A stretch of DNA of 64,000 nt from CAZMNY01 sp964567745. Lineage in GTDB: Bacteria; Planctomycetota; Planctomycetia; Pirellulales; Pirellulaceae. Position numbers and translations under genes: made by a program. Shown one piece after another: positions 54,070-63,913 of the stretch (its first letter is position 1; every line of letters starts with the position of its first letter). Under the pieces are notes generated by a model. It had not been told where the DNA came from. It made no database searches and was given only the letters and a program-made list of their open reading frames with translations. The DNA lies in the NCBI GenBank assembly GCA_964567745.1, contig CAZMNY010000013.1:1-64000 (forward strand), in the 5' to 3' direction.

Positions 54070-55236
54070 CTACTTCCCAGCCGGTTTGACAAAATCGCTC
54101 TCCCTAAGGCGCACTCGCACCCCGCCTTGCATGGTCGTCAACCAGATCTGGCCCGGTTCGTGCTCGTAGACATAAGGATATGCGAGCCACGTTCCTTTTT
54201 GCTTGGCGATCACAACAGGTTGGCTCCATGTCGCTCCGTCATCTTCGGAGATTGCCAACGACAGTTCTTCACGGTGGTTGCTGACCGGCGTTTCTGACCA
54301 CAGACCGTCGCCGCCGCTGAGCGGCCATTTACTTTGGCCTTCTGGCAAAGGGCGATTCCAGAGCAGCAAGAGTCGTCCGCTCGCAAGTCGTCGCAACATC
54401 GCCGGAGCACTACTGGCTCGAATGCCGGAGGGTTGGAGTATTCGCCATGAACGAGCACTGTCGGGCGAATACGCCGACCAGAACTCGCCCCAGTTCGTTC
54501 GGATCAGCATCCAAGCTCGTCCATCTTTCTTCTCTGTGATGGTTGGCTCGGTAACTCCGCCATGGTGGCCTCGCCCGCCGAGATCGATCAGATTGCTTGC
54601 TCTCCAACTCGCACCGTCATCATTCGACGAGTAGGTCAGCACCGTATGGCGTCCGGGATCGTGGAGCATCTTCATTGCCGTAAAAACAACTCGGCCATCC
54701 TTCAATTGAATCATGTCGCGGACGGCGCCAGACCAATTGTCGTGCATCTTCTGTACGTCTCGCCAGGTAACGCCGTTGTCGAGGCTTCGCATGACGTACG
54801 TCGGCAGCTTGGCGCCAGGCGCGTCATGCAAGTCGTTGTTCCAGGTCCAATGGCGTTCCGTGAGATTCATGAACGCCGCGATGATTACGCCGTCACGAGT
54901 TCTCATCATCGCTCGCTCGCGACTGACTTCCATCTTTTGCGACTCGCCGAAAACAGGACGCGGTTCAGACCAAGTCCTGCCGCTATCTCGGCTGACGTAA
55001 GTAGCCGCGCCGTCGATGGCCAGTACGCTCTTGTCGGCGAGTTGGACGAACGGCCCGAGTTTGTCGGTCGGCAGAGGCGTGCATCGTTTGTCGAGCCAGA
55101 GTTTTGACTTCTCTTGAGCTTGAGAACCAGCGGCAAGGAGGCTCGCGAGAATGAGAGCCCAGGTCGCCACACGTCGTCCCGACCAAAAAGCACGAATACA
55201 CAGCATGTCAGCGAGCGATTGCAATTCGACGTTCAT
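54070..55236 (-). CDS. Exported exo-alpha-sialidase-like protein with Asp boxes
   Basis: The 388-residue protein has a signal region, WALILASLLAAGSQAQ, at about residues 26-41. At least four Asp-box-like repeats mark the six-bladed propeller of sialidases (BNR repeats): SRDSGRTW, SLDNGVTW, SNDDGASW and SEDDGATW; SPDSARSW is a diverged fifth. FRIP-like Arg motifs are not clear, so cleavage of sialic acid is not assured; related proteins act on other sugars. It should be periplasmic or exported. The gene converges on cheX and is divergent from the alpha/beta hydrolase gene. Confidence 0.85.
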   Translation of the reverse strand: MNVELQSLADMLCIRAFWSGRRVATWALILASLLAAGSQAQEKSKLWLDKRCTPLPTDKLGPFVQLADKSVLAIDGAATYVSRDSGRTWSEPRPVFGESQKMEVSRERAMMRTRDGVIIAAFMNLTERHWTWNNDLHDAPGAKLPTYVMRSLDNGVTWRDVQKMHDNWSGAVRDMIQLKDGRVVFTAMKMLHDPGRHTVLTYSSNDDGASWRASNLIDLGGRGHHGGVTEPTITEKKDGRAWMLIRTNWGEFWSAYSPDSARSWRILQPSGIRASSAPAMLRRLASGRLLLLWNRPLPEGQSKWPLSGGDGLWSETPVSNHREELSLAISEDDGATWSQPVVIAKQKGTWLAYPYVYEHEPGQIWLTTMQGGVRVRLRESDFVKPAGK

Positions 55237-55537
55237 GTGTGCGTTCCCCGTATTTCAATGAAGCTGATTTCGGAAAAACCTCTTGCCGCAGCGTCGATTC
55301 TACTCGGAACGGGAGCGTTGTGGAGCGTCGCCAGATCACCCGATTGACGACTGAACTGACATTCCGCGCACGAGCGACGCGAGTTCGCTAAACTTTGTCA
55401 TTGTGAACGGTGTTCGATGGTCTGTGTCCAGTGGCGCTGCTTTCGCGGAGCGAGGCGACACAGAGCGCAGCCACTATGCAGCACCGCCCCGCCAACGACC
55501 GCGAAAGCGAACCACGCCGAGAATGGGAGTCCCCGAC
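55237..55537. other. Divergent intergenic region carrying a REP remnant
   Basis: No gene is supported. The sequence CTTTCGCGGAGCG followed by AGGCGACA (55440-55460) matches the right arm of the element at 36503-36526, except for a 2-base deletion. The rest shows nothing recognisable. Promoters for both flanking genes must lie here. Confidence 0.5.
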
Positions 55538-57769
55538 ATGACCCGCGCACGAATGAATCCGCCATCAAGCAAACTTCCGATCACTCAACTGTTCGCGATC
55601 GCCGTGGTCGTGGCGATTACCGGGGCGACAGGTCTCGCCGATGACACTCACGTCTACGAAAACGGCGAACGACCGAACGACTCGCGGCTGATGGAGCTGA
55701 AAGACCTGAACGGTTATTTTCCGTTTCAAGTGCCCGAGGGGAAAGCGGCTTGGATGGCTCGCGCCGAAGACTTGCGACAACGCATTCTCGTCGCCACCAA
55801 CCTTTGGCCGCTGCCGGAAAAAACTCCGCTCAATCCCGTCTTGCATGGAAAAGTCAGTCGTCCGGGCTTCACGGTCGAGAAGGTTTACTTCGAGAGTATT
55901 CCCGGTCACTTCGTCACCGGTTTGTTGTTTCGTCCAAACAAGCCAATCGACGGTAAGACTCGACCAGCCGTCCTTTGCCCGCATGGCCACGGTGGAAGAC
56001 AGCAAGACTACGGAGAAAAGAAGGTCAAGGCGTTGATCGACAGCGGCGGCGAGAAGTTTGAACAGTCGGGCCGCTTCCCCAAAATTGCTCGCTGTGCACA
56101 ACTTGCGAGAATGGGCTGCGTCGTTTTCATCTTCGATATGCTCGGCTACGAAGACAGCAATCAAATCTCCTATCAACTGGCCCACCGCTACGCCAAGACT
56201 CGCAAAGACTTTGACAGCGCGAAGAGTTGGGGACTTTACAGCACGCAAGCGGAATTGCGCACGCAGAGCATCATGGGAATTCAGACTTGGAATTCCATTC
56301 GTTGTCTCGATTTTTTGCAGCAGTTGCCTGACGTCGATCCGAAGCGTATGGCAGTTACTGGCGGCAGCGGAGGCGGTACGCAAACGATCTTGCTGTGCGC
56401 GATCGACAAGCGGCCCATCGCCGCCTTCCCAAACGGTATGGTCTCGACGTCGATGCAGGGAGGCTGCACGTGCGAGAACTGTTCGCTACTGCGAATCGGC
56501 AACGGCAACGTCGAGCTCGCGGCGCTGTTCGCGCCCAAGCCGCAAGCCATGACGGCGGCCGACGATTGGACCAAAGATATGATGACCAAGGGTTATCCGG
56601 AATTGCAAAAGGTCTATGAACTATTCGGAGTGCGCGACAACGTATTCTGCCGCCCGCTTTTGCACTTCAAACACAATTACAACTACGTGACTCGGCAAAC
56701 GATGTATTCCTGGTTCAACAAGCATATGAAGCTTGGTTTTGACGAACCGATTGAGGAGACCGACTACGCGCCGCTAACCGGCGCGGAGATTCGAGTCTGG
56801 AATGCGGATCATCCCAAGCCGACAGGAGGAGACGCCTACGAACGAAAACTAACCAGGCAATTGGCCGACATGAATGACTCGCAGATGAAAAAACTGGTGC
56901 CGAAAAATGCCGACTCGCTGCGAGAATTCAAGCGAGTTGTCGGCGGCGCCTTGGCGACAATGATCGGCCGAGACATGCCAGCGGCCGGCGACATCGAGCG
57001 GACCAAGGTGCACAAGGATGAAAAGGCGGGCTATCTGCTATTTCGCGATTACCTGCGCTACCAACCCAAGGGCGAAGAGATACCGCTCGTTTCCGTTTTT
57101 CCGGTTTCCACAAAATGGAATGGCGACGTTGTTGTTTGGCTTCACGAACAAGGCAAGCAAGGTTTGTTCGACGAGAGCGACCAGTTGAAAGCGAGCGTGC
57201 GGCGACTGGTCGACGGAGGCGCCTCAGTCGTTTCGCCCGACCTTTTTCAACAAGGCGAGTTTGTTGACGGTCAGGTTGTGCTGGTCGAGCAACGCGTCGT
57301 CAAGAATCCGAGAGAGTTCGCCGGTTTCACGTTTACTTACAACGACACGTTGTTCGCCAGACGAGTTCACGACGTGCTGACCGTCGTCGCTTGGGTCCGC
57401 GGCGATGATCACGCGGCAAAGCGAATTAGCCTCTACGGAACGGCGAAGACCGGCGCGATCGCCGCAGCCGCTCGCGCTGTGGCCGGCAAAGCCATCGATC
57501 GCGCCGCGATCGATACCGGCGCCTTCCGATTCGCTCAACTGACTTCGTATCGCCACCCCGATTTCCTGCCGGGTGTCGTCAAATACGGCGACATGCCGAC
57601 CTTGCTCGCCCTCTCAGCCCCCAACCCTGTTTGGATCGGCGGTGAAGACGGCAAGACGCCAAGCCTCACAGCGAAGGCGTATCGAGCTGCCGGGGCGGCG
57701 GACCAAGTTTCGTCGTCGCCAGTGCAAAGTGTGGACGACGCGGCCGTCGATTGGCTGCTCGAGCGATGA
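55538..57769 (+). CDS. Exported alpha/beta hydrolase, acetylxylan-esterase-like
   Basis: The protein has about 743 residues. The ATG at 55538 follows GGGAG and precedes a hydrophobic signal (LFAIAVVVAITGATGLA); upstream in-frame starts would run through the REP remnant. The hydrolase core has the oxyanion motif LCPHGHGGRQQDYG and the nucleophile Ser277 in TGGSGGGTQTI. A Cys-rich loop, GGCTCENCSLLRIGNGNVEL, is typical of the planctomycete acetylxylan-esterase/dienelactone-hydrolase group. The C-terminal third (from about residue 480) looks like a second, degenerate alpha/beta unit. It probably deacetylates a polysaccharide in the periplasm. Confidence 0.87.
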   Translation: MTRARMNPPSSKLPITQLFAIAVVVAITGATGLADDTHVYENGERPNDSRLMELKDLNGYFPFQVPEGKAAWMARAEDLRQRILVATNLWPLPEKTPLNPVLHGKVSRPGFTVEKVYFESIPGHFVTGLLFRPNKPIDGKTRPAVLCPHGHGGRQQDYGEKKVKALIDSGGEKFEQSGRFPKIARCAQLARMGCVVFIFDMLGYEDSNQISYQLAHRYAKTRKDFDSAKSWGLYSTQAELRTQSIMGIQTWNSIRCLDFLQQLPDVDPKRMAVTGGSGGGTQTILLCAIDKRPIAAFPNGMVSTSMQGGCTCENCSLLRIGNGNVELAALFAPKPQAMTAADDWTKDMMTKGYPELQKVYELFGVRDNVFCRPLLHFKHNYNYVTRQTMYSWFNKHMKLGFDEPIEETDYAPLTGAEIRVWNADHPKPTGGDAYERKLTRQLADMNDSQMKKLVPKNADSLREFKRVVGGALATMIGRDMPAAGDIERTKVHKDEKAGYLLFRDYLRYQPKGEEIPLVSVFPVSTKWNGDVVVWLHEQGKQGLFDESDQLKASVRRLVDGGASVVSPDLFQQGEFVDGQVVLVEQRVVKNPREFAGFTFTYNDTLFARRVHDVLTVVAWVRGDDHAAKRISLYGTAKTGAIAAAARAVAGKAIDRAAIDTGAFRFAQLTSYRHPDFLPGVVKYGDMPTLLALSAPNPVWIGGEDGKTPSLTAKAYRAAGAADQVSSSPVQSVDDAAVDWLLER

Positions 57770-57908
57770 GCGCCAAGACGAAATCGGCGGCTGCTGCGGC
57801 GAACTGACCGAATTGGATTTGCGATCCCTTTGCTGTTCACGTTGAGTTCACTGGGGAAAGAGACGATAATCTGAGAAGTCGGAATTGAACTCATCGGGAG
57901 CGAGTTTG

Positions 57909-59348
57909 GTGCAACACAACAATCACGCCTTCACGAACTACTACCCTCGAGAGCAAGAGGGGCTGACGGTACTGAGCCGGCGCAACATGCTGAAAGCGGG
58001 CGTCGCCGGCGTTGCGGGTCTCAGTCTTCCGCAGTTGCTTCGAGAGCGTGCGGCGGCGATTGAGACAGGAAAGCCGCTCAAAAAAAAGAGTGTCATTTTA
58101 CTTTGGATGACCGGCGGGCCGAGCCACATCGATACGTGGGATCCGAAACCGGATCGGCCGTTCATGAATCGCGGCCCGTTTGAGACGATCGCCACGAAGG
58201 TGCCGGGCATTTTCGTTTGCGAACACTTGCCCAAGCAAGCGGCCATGATGGATCGCTTCACGATTATTCGCTCGGTCGATCCGAAGAAGAGCAATCACCA
58301 ACCAAACCAAGTGATGCAGACTGGCAATCGTGAGGCGGGCCCGCGAGTGAACCCAGCCAAGGGCGCCAAGTATCCCGCGATTGCTTCCGTTGTGGCCAAA
58401 CACCACGGCGCTAACGATCCTTCGATGCCGCCCTATGTCGCCTTCATGAAACATCGATCGCACATCGCCTGGGGCGGCTACCTCGGCAAACGCTACGATC
58501 CTTTTATGGGCAACCAGGCGACAGTCCTCCCCGCCTACGACCTGGTAGGCAAGCCGCTCAAACGCAACACGGGCGCCAACTTACTGCGTCTGCCTAGCGG
58601 GCTCGACATGGCCCGCCTCTCAAACCGACGCAAGCTGAGCGAAGACCTGGACCGAATCAAAAAAGGACTCGACCTCGACGGCTCGATGGACGCGCTCGAC
58701 CACTATCAGCGACAAGCGGTCGATATGGTTCTCGGCCGCCAAGCCCAGAAGGCGTTCAATCTAGAACACGAGCCGAAGAAGTATCGCGACCTTTATGGCG
58801 ACCATCTGTGGTGCCAACAAACTCTGCTCGCGCGACGACTTGTCGAAGCTGGAGTCAGTTTCGTGACGCTCGACTTGAGCTACCACACGGCGTCGGGCAC
58901 CTGGGATAATCATGGCATTCCTGGCGGAGTCTACGGCGGTATCTCCAAAGGGCTCAAACCAATCCTTCATTTGTTCGACCATTTGCTCTCGACGCTCGTC
59001 GAAGATCTCGACCAACGCGGCTTGCTCGACGATACGCTCGTCATCGCGATGGGCGAGTTTGGGCGAACGCCGAATATGGGAACTCAGAATAGCCAGGACG
59101 GGCGTAACCACTGGCCGGTTGTCATGTCGATGTCGATGGCTGGCGGCGGTTTCCGACACGGGCAAGTGATCGGTTCCAGCGAGCGAGATGGCGGACACAT
59201 CAAGACGCGTCCCGTCACGCCCGGCGACCTCGCTGCGACAATTTATCACCACATGGGCGTCCCGCTCGACACCACGTACCTCGATCCTCGAGGCCGACCC
59301 AACTTTGTGGTCGAGGAAAACGGCAAACCGCTGCCCGAACTGATCTAG
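57909..59348 (+). CDS. DUF1501 domain protein, Tat-exported (second copy)
   Basis: The protein has about 479 residues from a GTG at 57909, with GGGAG eight bases upstream; in-frame TTGs at 57906 and 57885 are alternatives. The Tat signal is SRRNMLKAGVAGVAG. The domain marks are VILLWMTGGPSHIDTWDPKPD, VTLDLSYHTASGTWDNHG, IAMGEFGRTPNMG and GRNHWPVVMSMSMAGGG. These are the same conserved positions as in the DUF1501 protein at 11619, consistent with an alkaline-phosphatase-like fold, but activity is unproven. It starts about 140 bp after the hydrolase gene, and the haem dehydrogenase follows. Confidence 0.92.
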   Translation: MQHNNHAFTNYYPREQEGLTVLSRRNMLKAGVAGVAGLSLPQLLRERAAAIETGKPLKKKSVILLWMTGGPSHIDTWDPKPDRPFMNRGPFETIATKVPGIFVCEHLPKQAAMMDRFTIIRSVDPKKSNHQPNQVMQTGNREAGPRVNPAKGAKYPAIASVVAKHHGANDPSMPPYVAFMKHRSHIAWGGYLGKRYDPFMGNQATVLPAYDLVGKPLKRNTGANLLRLPSGLDMARLSNRRKLSEDLDRIKKGLDLDGSMDALDHYQRQAVDMVLGRQAQKAFNLEHEPKKYRDLYGDHLWCQQTLLARRLVEAGVSFVTLDLSYHTASGTWDNHGIPGGVYGGISKGLKPILHLFDHLLSTLVEDLDQRGLLDDTLVIAMGEFGRTPNMGTQNSQDGRNHWPVVMSMSMAGGGFRHGQVIGSSERDGGHIKTRPVTPGDLAATIYHHMGVPLDTTYLDPRGRPNFVVEENGKPLPELI

Positions 59349-59547
59349 GCAGACATTCGCAGCGCCGCAAATCGCGCTGGCCGCCTGGGTCGCAATAGGT
59401 ACGTTCGCCAGTTTTTAAGTAATCGCCGGTCGATTGTGATCAAGATACAGCGTGACGAGCAAGTCGATTGAAACGTAGTTGCCGACGAATCACAACACAT
59501 CCGCCCCACTCGAGCTTGTCTCGTGCCGATGAATCAGGTTCTCAGTT

Positions 59548-62500
59548 ATGCATCTTGGTTTGACGAAGTTGAAGTCACTATCGGTCACACTCGTTTGGGG
59601 CTTTGCGTTCGCGGCCATCATCGGCCCCGGCTCTTTCCTGCGCGGCGATGAAGCGACCGTCTCGAAGATTTCCACCAAACTCTGGACGACGTCAAAAGTT
59701 CATGGTTCTCCCGATCCGCCCAAGCCCTACCGGGCTGTTCGGGAATACGCGAACCTGAAAATGGATTGGCCGATCTGCGTCGAGCGAATCCCGGGCAGCA
59801 AGTCGATGCTGACGATCAAGGAAAAGTCAGCCTATGCGCCGGCGAGCTTGCACGTGTTTCGCGACTCGCGCGATGTCGACTCGGCAACCGAACTGCTTCG
59901 CTTCCCCGGAGTGGCGTATGACATCGCCTTTCACCCGCAGTTTCAAGAGAACGGCTACGTCTATTTCGGCTGGAACGACAACAAGCATGCCGACGGCGCC
60001 CGCTCGCAAATCGACCGATACACGATGAGCCGCGGGGCGCCTTACACGCTCGACAAGGAATCACTCACGACGATCATTCACTGGAAGTCAGCGGGCCACA
60101 ACGGCGCGGCGATCGCCTTCGGCCTCGATGGCATGCTCTATATCACGTCAGGCGACGGCACTGTGAGGCGCGATACCGACCGTGTTGGCCAGCGGCTCGA
60201 TACGCTCCGATCGAAAGTCCTCCGAATCGACGTCGATCGAGTGACCGACGGCCAGACATATTCGATCCCCAAAGACAATCCGTTCGTCGGTTTCCCCGGC
60301 GCCAAAGAAGAGACATGGTGTTATGGGCTGCGCAACCCTTGGCGCATCACCGTCGATGCAAAAACGGGCCATGTTTGGGTTGGCAACAACGGCCAAGACA
60401 CGTGGGAGCAGGTTTACTTGGCGAAGCGAGGCGCCAACTATGGGTGGAGTGTCTACGAGGGCGACTCGTTGTTCATCGCCGATCGGGTTCGAGGCCCCAC
60501 GCCGATCTCGCCACCGACGTTTAACCATCACCACTCCGAAGCACGCTCGCTTACCGGCGGCATCGTCTACTACGGCAAGGCGTTCCCCGACCTGTATGGC
60601 GCCTATCTCTATGGAGACTATTCGACCGGGAAAATTTGGGCGGCCAAACACGATGGAAAACGAGTCGTTGAACATCGAGAGATCGCGGATACCAGTTTGG
60701 CGATAACTTGCTTTGCCGAAGACCGAAATGGCGAATTGCTGATCGCCGATCATCGCGGCAACGGCAAAGGCGGCTTCTATCGACTGCAGTCGACCAAGGC
60801 CCAGACCGACAAGGGGCATCGACGCGAGTTTCCCAGGCGACTCAGTCGAACCGGTCTGTTTCGTTCCACCGCGAAGCATCAGTTGGCGGATGGCGTCTTG
60901 CCGTATGCGGTCAACGTGCCCGCATGGCACGACGGAGCGAAAGCCGCTCGCTTCGTTGCTATACCGCAGATCTCCGCAGATCCGGCTAGCCGACCCGCGG
61001 TCGCGTTTACAGAAAAGAACGCCTGGAATTTTCCGGATGGAACGGTCTTTTTGCAGACGCTCACAACCGGCGGGCAAGACAGACCGACGCGCCGATTGGA
61101 ATCGCGACTGCTTGTTAAACAACAAGGCGAATGGGCCGGCTACACCTATTTGTGGGACGAACGACAGGACGACGCTGTACTCGCTCCGCGCGAAGGAGCG
61201 GCGATCGATTGGGCGGACGGGTGGAAGGCGCCCAGCCGCAGCGAGTGCATGGCGTGTCATAGCCGGGCCGCCAACTACGTGCTCGGCGCCACTCTATTGC
61301 AACTCAATCGTGACTTCGAATACCCCTCGTCTCTCTTCGATGCCCTTCCGCCACCCACCGGCCGCATCGCGAGCCAGCTCGATGTCTTCGAACACCTCGG
61401 CTGGTTTGCCCTGAATTGGGAGGACGACGATCCGCTGAAGCATGAACGGCTGGCTGCGGCAGACGACGATTCGATTCCATTCGATCGGCATGCGCGAGCC
61501 TACTTGCATGCGAACTGCGCACACTGCCATGTGCCCGATGGCGGAGGCAACGCGAAGATCGTACTCGATTGGAAAACGCCGCGCAACAAGATGAACCTGG
61601 AGGGCGTCAAGCCAATGCATGGCGACTTCGGATTCGAAAAAGCTCAACTCGTCTCGCCCGGTCGACCGTACGATTCCATCCTCGCCTATCGGATGAATTC
61701 GCTTGGCGGAGGCCGCATGCCTCGAGTCGGCTCACACGAAGTCGATAGGGAGGGCGTGCAGTTAATCTCGAACTGGATCACTTCGCTAGGCAATTCAGCC
61801 GACGATGTTGAATCCACGGCGCGCGTCGTCGAAGCATTGACGGACGACTCAGAACGACAAGCGGCCGTCACGAGACTGCTCGGCACTTCGCGGCAAGCCA
61901 TGCTGTTGGCCGACGCCGTCCAAGACGCGTCCGTTTCGTATGACGTTCGGCGGCATGTCGCCGAGCAAGCCATCCAGAGCGGTCGCCCGGCCATTCGAGA
62001 CCTGTTCGAGCAGTTCGTACCGCGCGGAAATCGAACCGTGCGGCTAGGTCCCTCTTTCGACCTCGAGGTCGTTCTTTCTCGCAAAGGAAATCGCCAGCGC
62101 GGACGGCGGTTGTTCGAGTCGTCGACCACGCTAGCCTGCCGCAACTGTCACCGCTCAGGAAAGACCGGCAAACAACTGGGTCCCGATCTGTCGCAGATCG
62201 CCAAACGCAAACTGAATCGGCGACAGCTGCTCGAAGCGGTCGTACAGCCCTCAAAAGAAATCGACGACCAATTCGCCGCCTACTCCGTGCTGACGACGAA
62301 TGGAGAAATCGTTTCGGGTCTCAAGGAGAAAGTCGACGCGAACGGCGTTTCGGTTCGGTTAGCCGATGGGCAGCTGAGAACGATTCCGAATGAGCAAGTC
62401 GATCTGTTGCGGCGCCTGGCCAGTTCCTTGATGCCCGATTTGTTGCTCAAGGATCTTTCAGCACAAGAGGCTGCCGATTTGCTGGCGTTTCTGCACGGCC

Positions 62501-62580
62501 TGAGCGGCGATGCGACTCAGCCGAGTCGGGATTCTATTTGCCCGGAATCGAGTGCAAAGCCATCGAGCGCAAAAAAATAG
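59548..62580 (+). CDS. PQQ-type sugar dehydrogenase with multiple c-type haem motifs
   Basis: This 1010-residue exported protein starts with a signal region (SLSVTLVWGFAFAAIIGPG). The N-terminal half is a sorbosone/glucose dehydrogenase-like propeller: GRNPW-type pieces such as WCYGLRNPWRITVDAKTGH, VGNNGQDTWEQV and YLYGDYSTGKIW. Three CxxCH sites follow: CMACH (Cys567, His571), CAHCH (Cys657, His661) and CRNCH (Cys864, His868), the last in a PVC-type haem domain with QLLEAVVQPSKEID. The domain order suggests oxidation of a sugar and passage of electrons through bound haems, outside the cytoplasm. PQQ itself is not proved by the sequence. A copy of the TGAATCAGG motif lies 18 bp before its ATG. 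The downstream hairpin at 62579 may end its transcript. Confidence 0.9.
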   Translation: MHLGLTKLKSLSVTLVWGFAFAAIIGPGSFLRGDEATVSKISTKLWTTSKVHGSPDPPKPYRAVREYANLKMDWPICVERIPGSKSMLTIKEKSAYAPASLHVFRDSRDVDSATELLRFPGVAYDIAFHPQFQENGYVYFGWNDNKHADGARSQIDRYTMSRGAPYTLDKESLTTIIHWKSAGHNGAAIAFGLDGMLYITSGDGTVRRDTDRVGQRLDTLRSKVLRIDVDRVTDGQTYSIPKDNPFVGFPGAKEETWCYGLRNPWRITVDAKTGHVWVGNNGQDTWEQVYLAKRGANYGWSVYEGDSLFIADRVRGPTPISPPTFNHHHSEARSLTGGIVYYGKAFPDLYGAYLYGDYSTGKIWAAKHDGKRVVEHREIADTSLAITCFAEDRNGELLIADHRGNGKGGFYRLQSTKAQTDKGHRREFPRRLSRTGLFRSTAKHQLADGVLPYAVNVPAWHDGAKAARFVAIPQISADPASRPAVAFTEKNAWNFPDGTVFLQTLTTGGQDRPTRRLESRLLVKQQGEWAGYTYLWDERQDDAVLAPREGAAIDWADGWKAPSRSECMACHSRAANYVLGATLLQLNRDFEYPSSLFDALPPPTGRIASQLDVFEHLGWFALNWEDDDPLKHERLAAADDDSIPFDRHARAYLHANCAHCHVPDGGGNAKIVLDWKTPRNKMNLEGVKPMHGDFGFEKAQLVSPGRPYDSILAYRMNSLGGGRMPRVGSHEVDREGVQLISNWITSLGNSADDVESTARVVEALTDDSERQAAVTRLLGTSRQAMLLADAVQDASVSYDVRRHVAEQAIQSGRPAIRDLFEQFVPRGNRTVRLGPSFDLEVVLSRKGNRQRGRRLFESSTTLACRNCHRSGKTGKQLGPDLSQIAKRKLNRRQLLEAVVQPSKEIDDQFAAYSVLTTNGEIVSGLKEKVDANGVSVRLADGQLRTIPNEQVDLLRRLASSLMPDLLLKDLSAQEAADLLAFLHGLSGDATQPSRDSICPESSAKPSSAKK

Positions 62581-62618
62581 GGGCGTGGCTAACCGCTCGC
62601 TCGGCCAGCCACGCCCCT
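62579..62618 (+). terminator. Hairpin overlapping the stop codon of the haem dehydrogenase gene
   Basis: AGGGGCGTGGCT (62579-62590) pairs perfectly with AGCCACGCCCCT (62607-62618). The stem begins inside the TAG stop. There is no T-run on the plus strand, but an A-run precedes it, so it would be a better intrinsic terminator on the minus strand. Confidence 0.5.
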
Positions 62619-62829
62619 CAGCGGGATCACTTGCATAAGAACAACGTTTCTAAAAGCACATCGCGGACCAAAACCGAGCAAAAACGAAAGCAATTCAACA
62701 AGTGGTTGGCCTCATAACACTTAGGCACTACCACGCGAAACCCACGGATCGACTGGCTACAAAACATGCGCCCTGATTCAAGGCGCTTGTTCAAGATCAG
62801 AACGACAAACGTCGCTCGCATTCGCAGAA

Positions 62830-63621
62830 ATGAGCCCAATGCCCCAAGTCATCACACTCAAACGCCACGGAGCATGTGGTTCGATCGTGCTCGACCGTCC
62901 GCAGAAAAAGAACGCGCTTAACCGCCAGCTGCTGCTCGAACTCAGGCAGAGTCTCGAGGACTTTCAGCTTCAAAAGAGCGTGCGAGCCGTCGTTCTCACC
63001 GGGGCGGGCGACACGTTCTGTTCCGGACTCGATCTGCAGGAGATGCACGAGACGAGCAAGGAGGAGCAGCCGTTCGGGCAGTGGGGCGAGGACGCTCAAC
63101 TCTATCGCAGCGTGCTCAACACCATACTCGACTGCCCCAAGCCGATCATTGCGGCAGTCAATGGCGTCGCCTTGGGCGCGGGCGCCGCACTCGTGCTGGC
63201 CTGCGACATCACGCTCGGCTGCAAGCGAGCGACGATCGGTTTTCCCGAGCCGCGTCGAGGCATTGTTTCCGGGCTCGCAGCGCCGCTGCTGCAATTTCGA
63301 ATTGGCGGGAGCCGTGCGGGATATCTGCTGACAACCTGTGAACCGCTGGATGCCGAGCGGGCCGAGCAGTGGGGACTCTTTCATGAGTTGCACGACGAAT
63401 CGCTGCTCTGGGCTCGCGGCAATGAACTCGCCAACCAAATTGCCAACTCGCCCCATGAGGCGGTCCAGTTGACGAAGAAGATGCTCAACGAAACCGTAGG
63501 CGAAAGCCTCCGCTCCCAACTCGCATCGGGCGCCGCCGCCAGCGCCGCAGCTCGCACAACCGAAGTCGCCGAAGAAGGCATCGCCGCCTTCGTCCAGAAG
63601 AGACCACCGTCCTGGCCATAG
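62830..63621 (+). CDS. Enoyl-CoA hydratase/isomerase family protein
   Basis: The 263-residue protein starts at the ATG at 62830; another at 62839 is also possible. It has the crotonase fold: GSIVLDRPQKKNALN near the N-terminus, oxyanion-hole residues in GAGDTFCSGLDLQE, AAVNGVALGAGAALVLACD, and a Glu-bearing IGFPEPRRGIVSG that fits a hydratase. It would hydrate trans-2-enoyl-CoA during beta-oxidation or a related step; other crotonase functions (isomerase, dehalogenase) cannot be ruled out. It is cytoplasmic. The 249 bp upstream hold no clear gene. Confidence 0.9.
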   Translation: MSPMPQVITLKRHGACGSIVLDRPQKKNALNRQLLLELRQSLEDFQLQKSVRAVVLTGAGDTFCSGLDLQEMHETSKEEQPFGQWGEDAQLYRSVLNTILDCPKPIIAAVNGVALGAGAALVLACDITLGCKRATIGFPEPRRGIVSGLAAPLLQFRIGGSRAGYLLTTCEPLDAERAEQWGLFHELHDESLLWARGNELANQIANSPHEAVQLTKKMLNETVGESLRSQLASGAAASAAARTTEVAEEGIAAFVQKRPPSWP

Positions 63622-63657
63622 TCGGAACGCGCGATCGGATGTTTCGAGTGAGCCATA

Positions 63658-63779
63658 CGTGGCTGGGGCTTCCCGCCGCAGTATGCGAACGTGAAGCCCA
63701 ACGTGGAGCCAATCGAGTCTGGGACTTTGAGCCACAAACAGATGCCAAACATCAACTGCTGCTGGAAGCCCCAGCCACG
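63658..63779. repeat. MITE-like element with perfect 16-bp inverted ends, copy 2
   Basis: CGTGGCTGGGGCTTCC (63658-63673) and GGAAGCCCCAGCCACG (63764-63779) are exact reverse complements, with 90 bp between. The same ends with small changes occur at 4988-5102. No ORF or transposase is inside. Confidence 0.7.
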
Positions 63780-63803
63780 AAACACTCATCAAAACCAAGA
63801 ACG

Positions 63804-63843
63804 AAAAAAGCGGGCTGAGCCGTATTCGGCAATCAACCCGCTT
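63804..63843 (-). terminator. Rho-independent terminator of the right-edge minus-strand gene
   Basis: On the minus strand, AGCGGGTTGA and TCAGCCCGCT form a 10-bp stem with one G-U pair, followed by a run of T (A-run at 63805-63810). It lies about 70 bp beyond the stop of the partial minus-strand gene. Confidence 0.85.
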
Positions 63844-63913
63844 GCTATCGACGATGGAGTGTTCGCTGAGTGCAGTTCAAGGAGAGCAACTGCAATCGTC
63901 TGATGTCGGAGGT

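Noticed and set aside
62627..62839. 70-residue minus-strand ORF in the gap before the enoyl-CoA hydratase gene
   Set aside because: No ribosome site, no motif, and it overlaps the hydratase start; it looks like chance in a lower-GC gap.
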